This document shows, piece after piece, positions 43,107-52,375 of a stretch of 64,000 bases of DNA. Under the pieces are notes generated by a model. The model had not been told where the DNA came from. It did no database searches and saw only the letters and a program-made list of their open reading frames with translations. The translations under genes were made by a program, and so were the position numbers. The stretch spans positions 50,591 through 114,590 of the forward strand of contig JAFDYS010000033.1 in assembly GCA_018267315.1 (NCBI GenBank), written 5' to 3'. How positions within the stretch are numbered: position 1 is the first letter of the stretch; every line of letters begins with the position of its first letter. This stretch comes from Bacteroidota bacterium. Lineage in GTDB: Bacteria > Bacteroidota > Bacteroidia > Chitinophagales > UBA10324.

Positions 43107-44060
43107 ATGAAGAACGACAACATTCTCATCATCGGCGCCAGCGGACAAATCGGATCAGAACTCACGATGGCTTTGCGCAAGATGTACTCACAGGTGATTG
43201 CCACTGATCTCAGGGAACCCAATCAGGAAGTAATGGAGAGCGGGCCGTTTGAGCGGCTCGACGTGCTGAACAAGACCAGTCTGCACTACTGCATCAAGCG
43301 AAACAACATCACGCAGGTTTACCACCTCGCCGCCATTCTCTCCGCCACCGGCGAAAAAAATCCCGAGCTCGCCTGGCGCGTGAACATGAAAGGACTGAGA
43401 CAGGTGCTGGATGCCTGTGTGGAATTGGATGTGAAGAAACTTTTTTGGCCCTCTACTATCGCGGTGTTTGGACCTACCACGCCACGGCAAAACACGCCGC
43501 AGTGGACCGTGATGGAACCCAATACCATTTACGGCATCAGCAAACAGGCCGGCGAGAGATGGTGCGATTATTATTTTCAGAAAAAAAATCTTGATGTCCG
43601 TAGCGTCCGCTATCCCGGTCTCATCAGTTACAAAACGCCCGGAGGCGGCGGCACCACAGACTATGCGATTGATATTTATTTCGAAGCCAAAAAGAACAAG
43701 CACTTCACTTGCTTCCTTTCCAAGAACACCCGCCTGCCCATGATGTATATGCCCGATGCCATCCGCGGAACGATTGAACTGATGGAAGCGCCCGCCGAAA
43801 AAATCAAGGTGCGCTCATCGTATAACATCTCCGCCATTGACTTCACTCCAAAAGAGCAAGCGGCTTCCATTCAGAAATACATTCCTGATTTTAAAATTGA
43901 TTACGCTCCGGATTTCAGACAGAAGATTGCAGAGAGTTGGCCGGAAAGCATTGATGATGCTGTGGCGAAAAATGACTGGGGATGGAAACCGGAGTTTGAT
44001 CTCGATGGCATGACGAAAGACATGCTCGACAACATTGGAACAACTGCTGCGATTGTCTGA
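43107..44060 (+). CDS. tdh: L-threonine 3-dehydrogenase, SDR (epimerase-like) type
   Basis: The ATG at 43107 fits the family N-terminus MKNDNILIIGASGQIGSEL (317 residues). The enzyme oxidises L-threonine with NAD+ to 2-amino-3-ketobutyrate, which Kbl then splits to glycine and acetyl-CoA. The Rossmann motif is GASGQIG; other signatures are VYHLAAILSATGEKNPELAW, LFWPSTIAVFGPTTPR, the catalytic YGISK and the TDH-specific YPGLISYKTPGGGGTTDYAI. The N-terminal stretch is divergent from the YfhO gene, with 97 bases between starts. A kbl gene is not in this window. Confidence 0.92.
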   Translation: MKNDNILIIGASGQIGSELTMALRKMYSQVIATDLREPNQEVMESGPFERLDVLNKTSLHYCIKRNNITQVYHLAAILSATGEKNPELAWRVNMKGLRQVLDACVELDVKKLFWPSTIAVFGPTTPRQNTPQWTVMEPNTIYGISKQAGERWCDYYFQKKNLDVRSVRYPGLISYKTPGGGGTTDYAIDIYFEAKKNKHFTCFLSKNTRLPMMYMPDAIRGTIELMEAPAEKIKVRSSYNISAIDFTPKEQAASIQKYIPDFKIDYAPDFRQKIAESWPESIDDAVAKNDWGWKPEFDLDGMTKDMLDNIGTTAAIV

Positions 44061-44453
44061 TTTTTCGTTTCACTGTTTCTGCCCACTTCTCTCGCTTCGC
44101 GAATCAAAAAGAATCCTGCGATGAAGTCATTCTTTCATATCCACATTTGTGCATAACCGATGTGCGGAAAATGTGCGAAACAAAACCGCGAAAAATTTGG
44201 ATGTTTCATAGAGGAAAATCATCTTTGACTTGCTGATCAAAACATCCGGTCACTTAGCAATAAGGGGCCTCAAAACCGAAAGGGAAGGAGAAGCAGAATC
44301 GAAAGACGAAAGCACGGATTCGGAGATCAGGGTAGTTTAAGGGGCTACGGTCCTTTAAGTTGCAAAAGCGAAACAGGTTGAACAAATCGGTTTCGCTTTC
44401 GTCGTTATAGGGGGTTATGATAAGACACAAATGACGCTCACCAGGTACCGTTC
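44061..44453. other. Gene-poor interval between tdh and rlmB
   Basis: 393 bases between convergent stops. I see no gene of normal size. The middle (44270-44320) is purine-rich. A long stem sits at 44365-44399, and small frames include 44120-44155 (11 codons) and 44160-44228 (22 codons, Cys-rich). It could hold a small RNA or a relict, but no known RNA family was recognised. Confidence 0.5.
44365..44399 (-). terminator. Hairpin beyond rlmB, possible terminator
   Basis: AAAGCGAAAC (44365-44374) and GTTTCGCTTT (44390-44399) form a perfect 10-base stem with a 15-base loop. On the minus strand the stem runs into four T's, which would suit termination of rlmB transcription. The loop is long, so another structured-RNA role is possible. 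Confidence 0.4.
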
Positions 44454-45221
44454 CTATTCCCGGCTTATTCGTTGTTTCATCACTTCATACAAAATCATTC
44501 CTGTTGCCACTGAAACATTGTAGGAGTTGAAGTCATTTGTAATCGGAATTTTTACCAGTTCATCAGCGAGTCTCAACAATTCTCTGGAGATCCCCTCTCC
44601 TTCTGATCCCACAATAATTGCAGTCGGAATTTTCAAATCACATTCATAAATGAATTTGGGGCCGGAAGCTTCGGCTGCGAGAATCCGGATGCCATTGAGC
44701 TTGAGATTCTTCACCGTTTGTACCAGGTTCTTCTCGCGGCATACCGGAATCTTCATCAATGCTCCTGCAGAAGTTTTTACTGCCTCGGAATTGATGGCTG
44801 CTGTTTCAGTTTGAGGAATTATAATCGCATGCGCGCCTGAAGCAAATGCGGTTCGTGCGATGGCTCCGAAATTCCTCACATCAGTAATTCCGTCGCAGAT
44901 GATGAACAGAGGGTCTTCGCCTTTTTCATAAATCTGGGCGAGCATGTCATCCGCTCTGTAAAAAGCAATGGGTGAAATAATGGCAACGATACCCTGATGC
45001 GCCGCACCGAACTGATTCAGCTTCTCTACTGGAACTTCCTGAACAGGGACCCCTCTGTCACGCGCAAGCCGGATGAGCGCAGAAATATTTTCATTCCTTG
45101 TTCCGCGCTGCAGTAAAATCTTTTCAATGCTCTTTCCGGATGCGAATCCTTCTTCAATAGCATGAATGCCTTTGATTACGACCGGGCGTTCCCTAAAAAC
45201 TTTCTCTCGGTGTGGCCTCAT
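44454..45221 (-). CDS. rlmB: SpoU-family 23S rRNA 2'-O-methyltransferase (RlmB type)
   Basis: 255 residues. The N-terminal substrate-binding domain begins near VVIKGIHAIEEGFASGKSIE, with the GAAHQGIVAIISP segment that is typical of TrmH group 3. The C-terminal trefoil-knot SPOUT domain has the three motifs NFGAIARTAFASGAHAIIIP, AIIVGSEGEGISRELLRLAD and IPITNDFNSYNVSVATGMIL. RlmB methylates G2251 of 23S rRNA in E. coli. Group-3 enzymes can be RlmB or TrmH-like, and the substrate was not proven here. Its start codon is ATG, and the DUF2723 gene ends 35 bases upstream on the same strand. Confidence 0.9.
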   Translation of the reverse strand: MRPHREKVFRERPVVIKGIHAIEEGFASGKSIEKILLQRGTRNENISALIRLARDRGVPVQEVPVEKLNQFGAAHQGIVAIISPIAFYRADDMLAQIYEKGEDPLFIICDGITDVRNFGAIARTAFASGAHAIIIPQTETAAINSEAVKTSAGALMKIPVCREKNLVQTVKNLKLNGIRILAAEASGPKFIYECDLKIPTAIIVGSEGEGISRELLRLADELVKIPITNDFNSYNVSVATGMILYEVMKQRISRE

Positions 45222-45256
45222 GCCATCAGGTTGCTGAAATTCCGGAATAGCGGCAA

Positions 45257-48200
45257 TTACTGTCTGCGGTTTTCGGGCGGTTCGTAGAAGTTGAGATACT
45301 TGTTGAAAGCATCTTCCGCTTTCTTGCTCAATGTGGAATCCGACTGCGTGCGGGTAATCGAAGCAATGCTGTTCATCACATAAAGCCCGTTGCTGATTTC
45401 ATCGTTGAAGTATTTGCGCTTATCAGCAGGCAACGATGTGTAATAACGTAACTGATCGGAGAAAACCTCATAACAGCGGCTCATCACCTGCGATCCTTTA
45501 TCCGGCGCACCGGCTTCATAATAGTTCTTGCCGATGGCGATGCTGTTGAGTGCCACAGGCACATTCTTTTCCGGTAACACTTCCTGGCACTTGTCAAGAA
45601 CCTTCAGTGCGGAATCTTTCCGGCCTTCAGCGATCAGGTCGGTAGAAAGACGCGCGAAGTTGCTGCGCAGGTTGGTGATCATGCGCATGACGTTTTCATC
45701 GAGATATACGTTGTATTTGTCCACACCGCCCCAGGCAAATTTGTTCATCATGTTATTGTACATGATGTCGGGCTGCACACCGCCGGCCAGTCCGTCATCA
45801 CCCTTCTTGGCCACGTACGGCACCAGGCGATACGTAAGTCCTTCCTGCTGGAAATAGTTATTCAACCCGAGATACGCATCCGGTGCAACCGAAATCGCAA
45901 AGTAGATCGGTCGTTTCCAGAGGTTGTTGCGCAGGATCTCCAGCGTCAAAATGTCGTTCTTCAGCAGCGTGTTCTTGTTCAGCCGCCATTCAATGCGGTT
46001 CACAATTTTTGAAGTGTCTGACGGTTCCACCACGTGATTGGCAATCACTTCATTTTTGTCCACCGGAATAAACAGATTCCTGGTGGGCACGTAGTTCATC
46101 CGGTCGCCGGCATATTCCACCATCTTCCTCGGATCATTGCTGAACATATAATCCAGCACACTGCCAATGGAATAGTACTCATTCTGCGGAATGGATTTGT
46201 TTTCATAATACCTCAGGTAATCTCTGGTGGAACCACGGTATGAGGAGCTGTCCACAGAAATAATGACGGCTTCGCTTTGATTCGTTTTTCTCCTCAGGTT
46301 ATCAATATACCAATCCACCCCGAGCAAACTCAGGTTTACAATCCTCACATCGGGACGAATGCCTTCCACTTCCTGAGCATACCACAGCGGGTACGTATCG
46401 TTGTCACCTTGCGTGAAGAGGATCGCATTCGGTGCGCACGATTCGAGGTAGTTTCTTCCCATGTCTCTTGCTGTGTAGCGGTGCGAGCGGTCGTGATCAT
46501 CCCAGCCGCCGGCACCCATGAGCGCGGGAGCAATGGCTGCAATCAAAGTAGCACCCATGGCCGCATTACGTGCCGAGGTTCGTTTCTGGAGCAGATCAAA
46601 AAGCCACAATACCCCGATGCCAATCCAGATGGTGAATGCATAAACAGAACCCGCATAAGCATAGTCACGTTCGCGGGGCTGCTGCGGCGGTTGATTGAGG
46701 TAAATTACAATCGCCAGCCCGGTGAAGAAGAAAAACAGCAACACCACAAATGCATCGTACTTGCTTTTCCTGAAGTGATATAACGCACCGAGTATTCCTA
46801 TGATGAACGGAATGAGGTAGAACTTATTTGTTCCCTTGTTTTGGTTAAGAGGGTATGGCAGGTTACTCTGGTCGCCCAACATGGCATTGTCAATAAATGG
46901 AAATCCGGTGATCCAGTTTCCGTTCTTGATGTCGCCGTCGCCCTGGATGTCGTTCTGCCGGCCTGAAAAATTCCAGAGGAAATATCTCCAGTACATAAAC
47001 CCAACCTGGTATTGGAAGAAGAACTTCAGATTGTCGCCGAATGTTGGCTTTTCATCTTTCTTCAATCCCAGCCAGCTTTGATAAAACTTGATGTGCGAGG
47101 GATCATCATTGTCCCAGATTCTCGGGAAGAGCATCTTATCCGATGCGTCATAGATGATCTCCGGCTTTCGACCCAGTTCGATATACTTGTGCTCTTTCCG
47201 GTCCTGATAATAACGCATCTCTCCTCCTTCCCGGTCAATGTCGATCGGCTGGGCGGCAAAGGTTTGTCCGTAAACGAGCGGATGGTCACCGTACTGCTCA
47301 CGATTCAGGTAACTCAGCAGTGAAATGGCATCGTCCGGAGAACCCATATTGATGGATGGATTGGCATTGGAACGGATGAGCACCATCACATAAGAAGAAT
47401 ATCCGATGATGAGGAACACGGCCGTAAGTATGGCCGTATTCAGAATGTAGTTCCGTTTCTTCACGGAATAGTAGAGCCCGTAAACAATCAATCCAACCAG
47501 TAACAAAAAGAAGAATGCTGATCCGGTGTTGAATGGCAGCTTGAATGAATTGACAAAAAGGATATCAAATTTGGCGCTGAGGTTCGGTATCTGCGGAATG
47601 ATGCCGTATTGAATGAAGCCGAGAATCACGCAGCCAATCACGAAAGCTTTGATGATTCCCCAGCGTGACGGTTTGAACTTCCGGAAGTAATACACCATTA
47701 CGATGGCGGGAATGGCGAGCAAGCCGAGAAGGTGAACGCCCACGGCAAGGCCAAGCATGTAACCGATGAAAAGAATCCATCGGTCAGAATAGGGTTCATC
47801 CGCCACCTGATCCCATTTTAGAATGGCCCAGAAAACAATGGCTGTAAAGAATGATGACGAAGCATAAACCTCCCCTTCCACTGCGCTGAACCAAAATGAA
47901 TCGGCAAAACAGTTGGCCATCGCGCCCACCAAACCGGCGCCCATCAAAGCAATGGTTTCAGCAGCATTGAGCTCATGCTCTTTCTTCTCCAGAATTTTTC
48001 TGCCGAGTGCTGTAATCGACCAAAACAAAAACAGATTGGTAAGCGCAGACATCACGCCAGAGAAATAATTCACCGAGATGGCCACATGCGCCGGATCCGG
48101 TGCCAGCAGCGTCACCAAATGAGCGATGATGATGAACAAAGGCGCTCCCGGTGAGTGAGGCACCTGTAACTTGTATGCGCAACTGATAAATTCGCCGCAG

Positions 48201-48304
48201 TCCCAGAAACTACCCGTGGGTTCAGCCGTGAGCCAGTATACGGCAGTTGAAACCAGAAAGACAATCCATCCGACTACATTATTGATTCTGTTGTACTTCG
48301 TCAT
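45257..48304 (-). CDS. DUF2723 giant membrane protein (GT-C/protein O-mannosyltransferase-like)
   Basis: 1,015 residues. The N-terminal ~220 residues match DUF2723: YWLTAEPTGSFWDCGEFISC with its Asp-Cys-Gly-Glu, then KLQVPHSPGAPLFIIIAHLV. About 11-12 TM helices extend to ~620, and the rest is soluble (QGDNDTYPLWYAQEVEGIRP, VDWYIDNLRRKTNQ, ending in TPR-like helices with EDAFNKYLNFYE). GT-C transferases use the acidic motif in the first extracytoplasmic loop to transfer a sugar from a lipid carrier. In Bacteroidota such genes are linked to surface-protein O-glycosylation or envelope glycan; this gene's exact substrate is unknown. An upstream minus-strand TATTTTTG box suggests its own promoter. 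Confidence 0.9.
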   Translation of the reverse strand: MTKYNRINNVVGWIVFLVSTAVYWLTAEPTGSFWDCGEFISCAYKLQVPHSPGAPLFIIIAHLVTLLAPDPAHVAISVNYFSGVMSALTNLFLFWSITALGRKILEKKEHELNAAETIALMGAGLVGAMANCFADSFWFSAVEGEVYASSSFFTAIVFWAILKWDQVADEPYSDRWILFIGYMLGLAVGVHLLGLLAIPAIVMVYYFRKFKPSRWGIIKAFVIGCVILGFIQYGIIPQIPNLSAKFDILFVNSFKLPFNTGSAFFFLLLVGLIVYGLYYSVKKRNYILNTAILTAVFLIIGYSSYVMVLIRSNANPSINMGSPDDAISLLSYLNREQYGDHPLVYGQTFAAQPIDIDREGGEMRYYQDRKEHKYIELGRKPEIIYDASDKMLFPRIWDNDDPSHIKFYQSWLGLKKDEKPTFGDNLKFFFQYQVGFMYWRYFLWNFSGRQNDIQGDGDIKNGNWITGFPFIDNAMLGDQSNLPYPLNQNKGTNKFYLIPFIIGILGALYHFRKSKYDAFVVLLFFFFTGLAIVIYLNQPPQQPRERDYAYAGSVYAFTIWIGIGVLWLFDLLQKRTSARNAAMGATLIAAIAPALMGAGGWDDHDRSHRYTARDMGRNYLESCAPNAILFTQGDNDTYPLWYAQEVEGIRPDVRIVNLSLLGVDWYIDNLRRKTNQSEAVIISVDSSSYRGSTRDYLRYYENKSIPQNEYYSIGSVLDYMFSNDPRKMVEYAGDRMNYVPTRNLFIPVDKNEVIANHVVEPSDTSKIVNRIEWRLNKNTLLKNDILTLEILRNNLWKRPIYFAISVAPDAYLGLNNYFQQEGLTYRLVPYVAKKGDDGLAGGVQPDIMYNNMMNKFAWGGVDKYNVYLDENVMRMITNLRSNFARLSTDLIAEGRKDSALKVLDKCQEVLPEKNVPVALNSIAIGKNYYEAGAPDKGSQVMSRCYEVFSDQLRYYTSLPADKRKYFNDEISNGLYVMNSIASITRTQSDSTLSKKAEDAFNKYLNFYEPPENRRQ

Positions 48305-48334
48305 GAAAATAAGAGTGTGATTTTAAGGGTCGGG

Positions 48335-48342
48335 CAAAAATA
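48335..48342 (-). promoter_or_regulatory. TAnnTTTG -7 box for the DUF2723 gene
   Basis: The minus strand reads TATTTTTG here, a perfect match to TAnnTTTG, 31 bases before the start codon. No good -33 TTTG at the usual distance is seen, so the call rests on the -7 box alone. Confidence 0.4.
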
Positions 48343-48581
48343 GCAAATCGAACTTTGGAGGTCAGATGAGAAGACTTTTTAACTTGAAATTTTTTGATTG
48401 TATGTTCTCCTTCACAGAGAACAAGGATTACCGGCGCACGAAACAATTGTTAAGAAGAAGTTGCCGAACAACCTGCGTCTGCTAGCTGCATGCTGAAGAC
48501 TGAAAAATGGTGACATCCGTTTGTGGACTTCATGCGCAACTTAACGTCCCTTCGACTTTCCCTTTCTTTTACCTTCGTTCC

Positions 48582-50240
48582 ATGCTTCTTCGCATCCACA
48601 TTCAGAACTACGCCATCATTGATGAACTGGAGCTCTCCTTTTCAAAGAACCTCACTGTGATCACTGGTGAAACCGGCGCCGGCAAGTCCATTGCCATGGA
48701 AGCACTGTCGCTGGTCTTGGGCGAAAGAGCTGATACAAATGTGCTGTTTGATAAATCGAAAAAGTGCGCAGTTGAAGCAGAATTTGATTCGGTGAAGACT
48801 GATCTGAAATCATTTTTTGAAACGAACGATCTGGATGAAGAAGCCACACTCACGCTACGCCGAGAAATTTCACCGGCCGGCAAATCCCGCGCTTTCATCA
48901 ATGACACACCGGTGAATCTGCCTGTAATGAAACAGCTCGGTGATTTACTGGTGGACATGCATCAGCAGCATGAGTCGCAGGAGATAAGCACCACCCAGTT
49001 TCAGCTATCCCTGCTGGATTCGCTGGCGAAGCAGGAGCAAGCAGTGAAGAAATACCGCAGCGACTTCACGGACTATCAGAAAAAAATGCAGGAGTTACTG
49101 AGACTGAAAGAACAACACCTTCGTGAAACGCAGGAACTCGACTATCTCCATTTTCAGCTCAATGAACTTTCTGCGGCCACATTAAAAAATGATGAGCAGG
49201 AAACTCTTGAAATGGAGTTACAGCAACTGGAACATGCGGAAGAAATACAGCGCACGCTGGCAGGTGCGATAATTGGATTGAAAGATTCCGATCCTTCCGT
49301 TGTTTCCCAACTCAAGAGCGTGATCAGCTCGCTTAACGCATTGCGCAGATTCTATCCGGAAGCGGAAGAATTATTGAAGCGGCTGGAAAGTGCGCGGATT
49401 GAGTTGAACGATATTGCCGGTGAACTGGAAAAGCAGCAGGAACAAATCAACATGAACCCGACTCGGCTCGAAGAAGTGCAAAACCGGCTTGATCTCATTT
49501 TCCGGTTACAGAAAAAACACCGCACGAACGATGTGGCTTCTTTAATCGGAATCGAAAATGCCCTGCAGAAACGAATTGACGGCATCAGCATTCAAACGGA
49601 ACACATTGAAGAACTGGAACAGGAAACCAGCACACGCATCAGGCAACTCGTGGAGACAGCCCGTGAACTTTCAGCGGCGAGGATAAAGCAAATGCCGAAA
49701 GTGGTGCAAACCATCAATAGCATGCTGAAGGACGTGGGCATGATTCACGCACAAATCAAAATTGATCATCACCGGCTTGATGAAAATCAGCCTGGAGCGA
49801 ACGGGCTCGATGAGTTTGATTTTCTATTTGCCTCCAACAAGGGAAGCACATTCCATGAAATCAGGAAAGTGGCCAGCGGCGGCGAATTATCGCGGCTGAT
49901 GCTCTGTTTCAAATCACTCATCGCTTCATCCACCGCCCTTCCCACATTGATCTTCGATGAAATAGATGCGGGCATCTCCGGTGAAACAGCCGTCAAAGTT
50001 TCTGCAATCCTCAAGCAACTGGCTTCCCGCCATCAGGTAATCTGCATTACCCACCTGCCGCAACTTGCCGCCAAGGGTGACACCCATTATTTCGTGTATA
50101 AGGAAACACATGGCGGCCGAACGCGTACGCGCGTACGATCACTCACTCAGGATGAAAAAGTAAAAACCATTGCGCAGATGATCTCCGGCGAGAAAGTAAC
50201 GCCGGCAGCACTGGAAAGTGCGCGGGAATTGCTGAATTGA
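48582..50240 (+). CDS. recN: DNA repair protein RecN
   Basis: The ATG at 48582 (552 residues) fits the family N-terminus MLLRIHIQNYAIIDELELSF; the open frame upstream is unrelated. RecN is an SMC-like ATPase that helps hold and repair broken DNA ends. Walker A is GETGAGKS (residues 29-36), followed by ALSLVLGERAD. A long coiled coil occupies ~150-370 (LRETQELDYLHFQLNELSAA, QQLEHAEEIQRTLAGAI). The signature RKVASGGELSRLMLCFK and Walker B LIFDEIDAGISGETA close the ATPase site, and CITHLPQLAAKGDTHYFVYK is the family D-loop/H-motif region. Length is normal. Confidence 0.96.
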   Translation: MLLRIHIQNYAIIDELELSFSKNLTVITGETGAGKSIAMEALSLVLGERADTNVLFDKSKKCAVEAEFDSVKTDLKSFFETNDLDEEATLTLRREISPAGKSRAFINDTPVNLPVMKQLGDLLVDMHQQHESQEISTTQFQLSLLDSLAKQEQAVKKYRSDFTDYQKKMQELLRLKEQHLRETQELDYLHFQLNELSAATLKNDEQETLEMELQQLEHAEEIQRTLAGAIIGLKDSDPSVVSQLKSVISSLNALRRFYPEAEELLKRLESARIELNDIAGELEKQQEQINMNPTRLEEVQNRLDLIFRLQKKHRTNDVASLIGIENALQKRIDGISIQTEHIEELEQETSTRIRQLVETARELSAARIKQMPKVVQTINSMLKDVGMIHAQIKIDHHRLDENQPGANGLDEFDFLFASNKGSTFHEIRKVASGGELSRLMLCFKSLIASSTALPTLIFDEIDAGISGETAVKVSAILKQLASRHQVICITHLPQLAAKGDTHYFVYKETHGGRTRTRVRSLTQDEKVKTIAQMISGEKVTPAALESARELLN

Positions 50241-50290
50241 ATTTCTATGGACAAGCAGCACCTTTTTTCTGCTTAAGCAAATTCAACCAT

Positions 50291-50680
50291 TCATTTCAAG
50301 CGCTGCAACACTCCTTTGCGCTTCACGATGTTTTTGTAATCCCACTGAATGTCCCGCGCTTTTTGCAGCCAGCGTTTCAAGTCTGCTTTGCTAATCTGTT
50401 TTACCGAAGTGAAGCGCGCCTCAGCCGCTTTGAAACTTCCTTCCTTCTGCAAGCCCTCTTCATCAAATGATTGCCCGCTCCAAAACAACAAACGGATGCA
50501 GTTCTTCAATTTGCTGTAACCCACCACCGGATTGCCATCAAGGAACCAGACCGGATGGGCATGCCATATTTTATTATCCGCCCCGGGCAATCCGCGGCTG
50601 ATTTCTTTCGCAAGCAGATTACAGATTTCTCTTTCCGTATCACTGAGGGCGTCATTATACAGGTGGATCTCCTTGTTCAT
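50291..50680 (-). CDS. DUF1801-domain protein
   Basis: 129 residues from the ATG at 50678-50680 (a GTG directly before it is possible). The YdhG-like DUF1801 fold is seen from LCNLLAKEISRGLPGADNKI-type text (ICNLLAKEISRGLPGADNKI), IWHAHPVWFLDGNPVVGYSK, NCIRLLFWSGQSFDEEGLQ and the basic C-terminus LKRWLQKARDIQWDYKNIVK. Members are small cytoplasmic proteins of unclear function. The gene is convergent with recN (51 bases between stops). Confidence 0.85.
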   Translation of the reverse strand: MNKEIHLYNDALSDTEREICNLLAKEISRGLPGADNKIWHAHPVWFLDGNPVVGYSKLKNCIRLLFWSGQSFDEEGLQKEGSFKAAEARFTSVKQISKADLKRWLQKARDIQWDYKNIVKRKGVLQRLK

Positions 50681-50999
50681 CACGATTGATTTGAATGCGT
50701 TTGTTCTGTGTATCTACAAATTTAGAAATCCCTGTTTCATGACGGCGGTGCATGCGAATTGCATTTCAGTTCAAATAGTTTTGGCATGAATTGCAAACAC
50801 TGTGGCGTTTATTGACCACACTTTTGCGATTTATGCTCCTCTGCGGTGGCTAACGCAAATTTTCAAGTGAGTGCTCCGGGAATCGCTCTTTTTCCAATTT
50901 TCTCTCTTCAATAACCGCAAACACGTTTCGGCGCCCGCGCTTTCCCGTTCTGTCAGCCGATATGCCCCCCGGAACTTTGTATTCGTAATTAAAACAATC
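50681..50999. other. Intergenic region upstream of the 51000-54243 operon
   Basis: 319 bases between divergent genes. I see no gene or clear repeat. Near the right end GAACTTTG (50972-50979) fits five of six fixed positions of TAnnTTTG, 20 bases before the ATG at 51000, and may be the -7 box of the operon. Confidence 0.4.
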
Positions 51000-51677
51000 A
51001 TGAGACAGATTCTCAAATCCCGCAAGTGGAACGCAGGAAACCGCATGAAGGGATCCATCGCAAGAAGGCCCGGGTTGAGATTCTTCATTTCATTGATAAC
51101 ATTTATGGCCGCTTTGACAGCTGCTGCTCAACAAACAGAATTCAATGTAATCAGAAACGGAAAAGTAATCGGAACCGCCACCGCTACAGAAGTTTCAACC
51201 GGCACCACGAATTACTATAAGGTTGAAACGCATGTCACCTTACAGCTGCTTTACAAAGTTTCCATAGATGTGCTGCTTACTTCCACCTACCAGGATGGAT
51301 TGCTCAAAGAGGCGCATCTCTATAAAAAGGTGAACGGCTCGGTTAAAACCGACAATCATCTTCAGCGCAATACTGAAGGATATTTGGTAGAAAACATCCG
51401 CCAGGAAAGTTCAATAGTAACCGAAGTGATCAACAGCAGCATTTGCTCGTTGTACTTCAGGGAGCCCGTGAATGGTTCCACCGTTTTCTCCGAAGCTTTT
51501 CTCAGGCAGATACCGGTACAGAAGGTATCCGCAGGCAGTTACCTCATTACACTGCCTGACGGCAAGCAAGACATTTTCACCTACAGAAACGGCAGATGCA
51601 CTCAGGTGAAAATCGAAACATCCTTTTGCACCATCGTGCTGATTGCTCAACCGGTAAAAAATTTTTCAAGGTTATGA
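51000..51677 (+). CDS. Exported protein of unknown function (DUF6134-like)
   Basis: 225 residues from the ATG at 51000; an ATG at 51045 is a possible alternative (210 residues). After a positively charged N-terminus comes an export signal (LRFFISLITFMAALTAAAQQ). The mature part is a single beta-rich domain (EFNVIRNGKVIGTATATEV, YKVETHVTLQLLYKVSIDVL, LITLPDGKQDIFTYRNGRC). The pattern of a conserved xNGKxIGT start resembles the Bacteroidota DUF6134 family, but I recognise it only loosely. It is the first gene of a coupled four-gene unit: its TGA overlaps the ATG of the CPBP gene. Confidence 0.7.
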   Translation: MRQILKSRKWNAGNRMKGSIARRPGLRFFISLITFMAALTAAAQQTEFNVIRNGKVIGTATATEVSTGTTNYYKVETHVTLQLLYKVSIDVLLTSTYQDGLLKEAHLYKKVNGSVKTDNHLQRNTEGYLVENIRQESSIVTEVINSSICSLYFREPVNGSTVFSEAFLRQIPVQKVSAGSYLITLPDGKQDIFTYRNGRCTQVKIETSFCTIVLIAQPVKNFSRL

Positions 51678-52375
51678 AATTCATGAATGAAAATATGACT
51701 GTTATCGTCATCGCGTTGGGAGCATTGGGATGTTACCAGTTCCTGATCCTGTCTCCTGTCCTGCGCACCTGGTTCCTCCGGAAATTCGGTGCGGCAAATT
51801 TTTCACTGTCGTGGCATTTGTTTGAACGGCTGACCGGTGCGCTCCTGATCGGCATTTCCTCCATAATCTGCTACCTGCTTGGCAGCGAAAGCAAAATACT
51901 GGATCATCCCTTTTTGCTGAATCGGAGCGTGGCTTGGATCTCAATAGTGTCCATCATTTTGATGATCACCATGGCCGCAGCATCAACCGCATTCGCACAC
52001 GGCAATGCAGGGTATCCGCAGATCAAAACCGGGCAATGGCATCTGTCACTTATCCTGGTTAATGCCCTGGCCTGGTTCGCTTATTTATTGCCTTATGAAT
52101 TTCTGTTGAGAGGCATTCTGTTCAGTGCATTCCTGAACATAACGGGAATAGCCGCAGCCATCATGTTCAACATCGTGATTTACGCCGCCATTCACTTCCA
52201 TAAACCCAGAAAGGAAATGCTGGGCTGCCTTCCCTTTGGAATACTGCTCTGCATCATTACTCTTTTTACCCGGTCGCTGGTGCCAGCCATCATTATTCAT
52301 TCTTCAATGGCTGTCTCATTTGACAGCGCCGGCATTTTCTATCAACTAAAAACTTTTAAACCATCCTTGTCATGA
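51674..52375 (+). CDS. CPBP-family intramembrane protease homologue
   Basis: 233 residues from the ATG at 51674, whose last bases overlap the stop of the preceding gene (ATGA). About seven TM helices. The CPBP/Abi motifs appear as PYEFLLRGILFSAF (usual EExxxR, here YExxxR), YAAIHFHKPRKEMLG (second motif with His) and IIIHSSMAVSFD (third motif with His). CPBP proteases include prenyl-protein endopeptidases and bacteriocin-immunity proteins; the change of the first Glu makes activity uncertain. It overlaps the next gene by four bases (ATGA at 52372-52375), so translation is likely coupled through the operon. Confidence 0.8.
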   Translation: MKFMNENMTVIVIALGALGCYQFLILSPVLRTWFLRKFGAANFSLSWHLFERLTGALLIGISSIICYLLGSESKILDHPFLLNRSVAWISIVSIILMITMAAASTAFAHGNAGYPQIKTGQWHLSLILVNALAWFAYLLPYEFLLRGILFSAFLNITGIAAAIMFNIVIYAAIHFHKPRKEMLGCLPFGILLCIITLFTRSLVPAIIIHSSMAVSFDSAGIFYQLKTFKPSLS

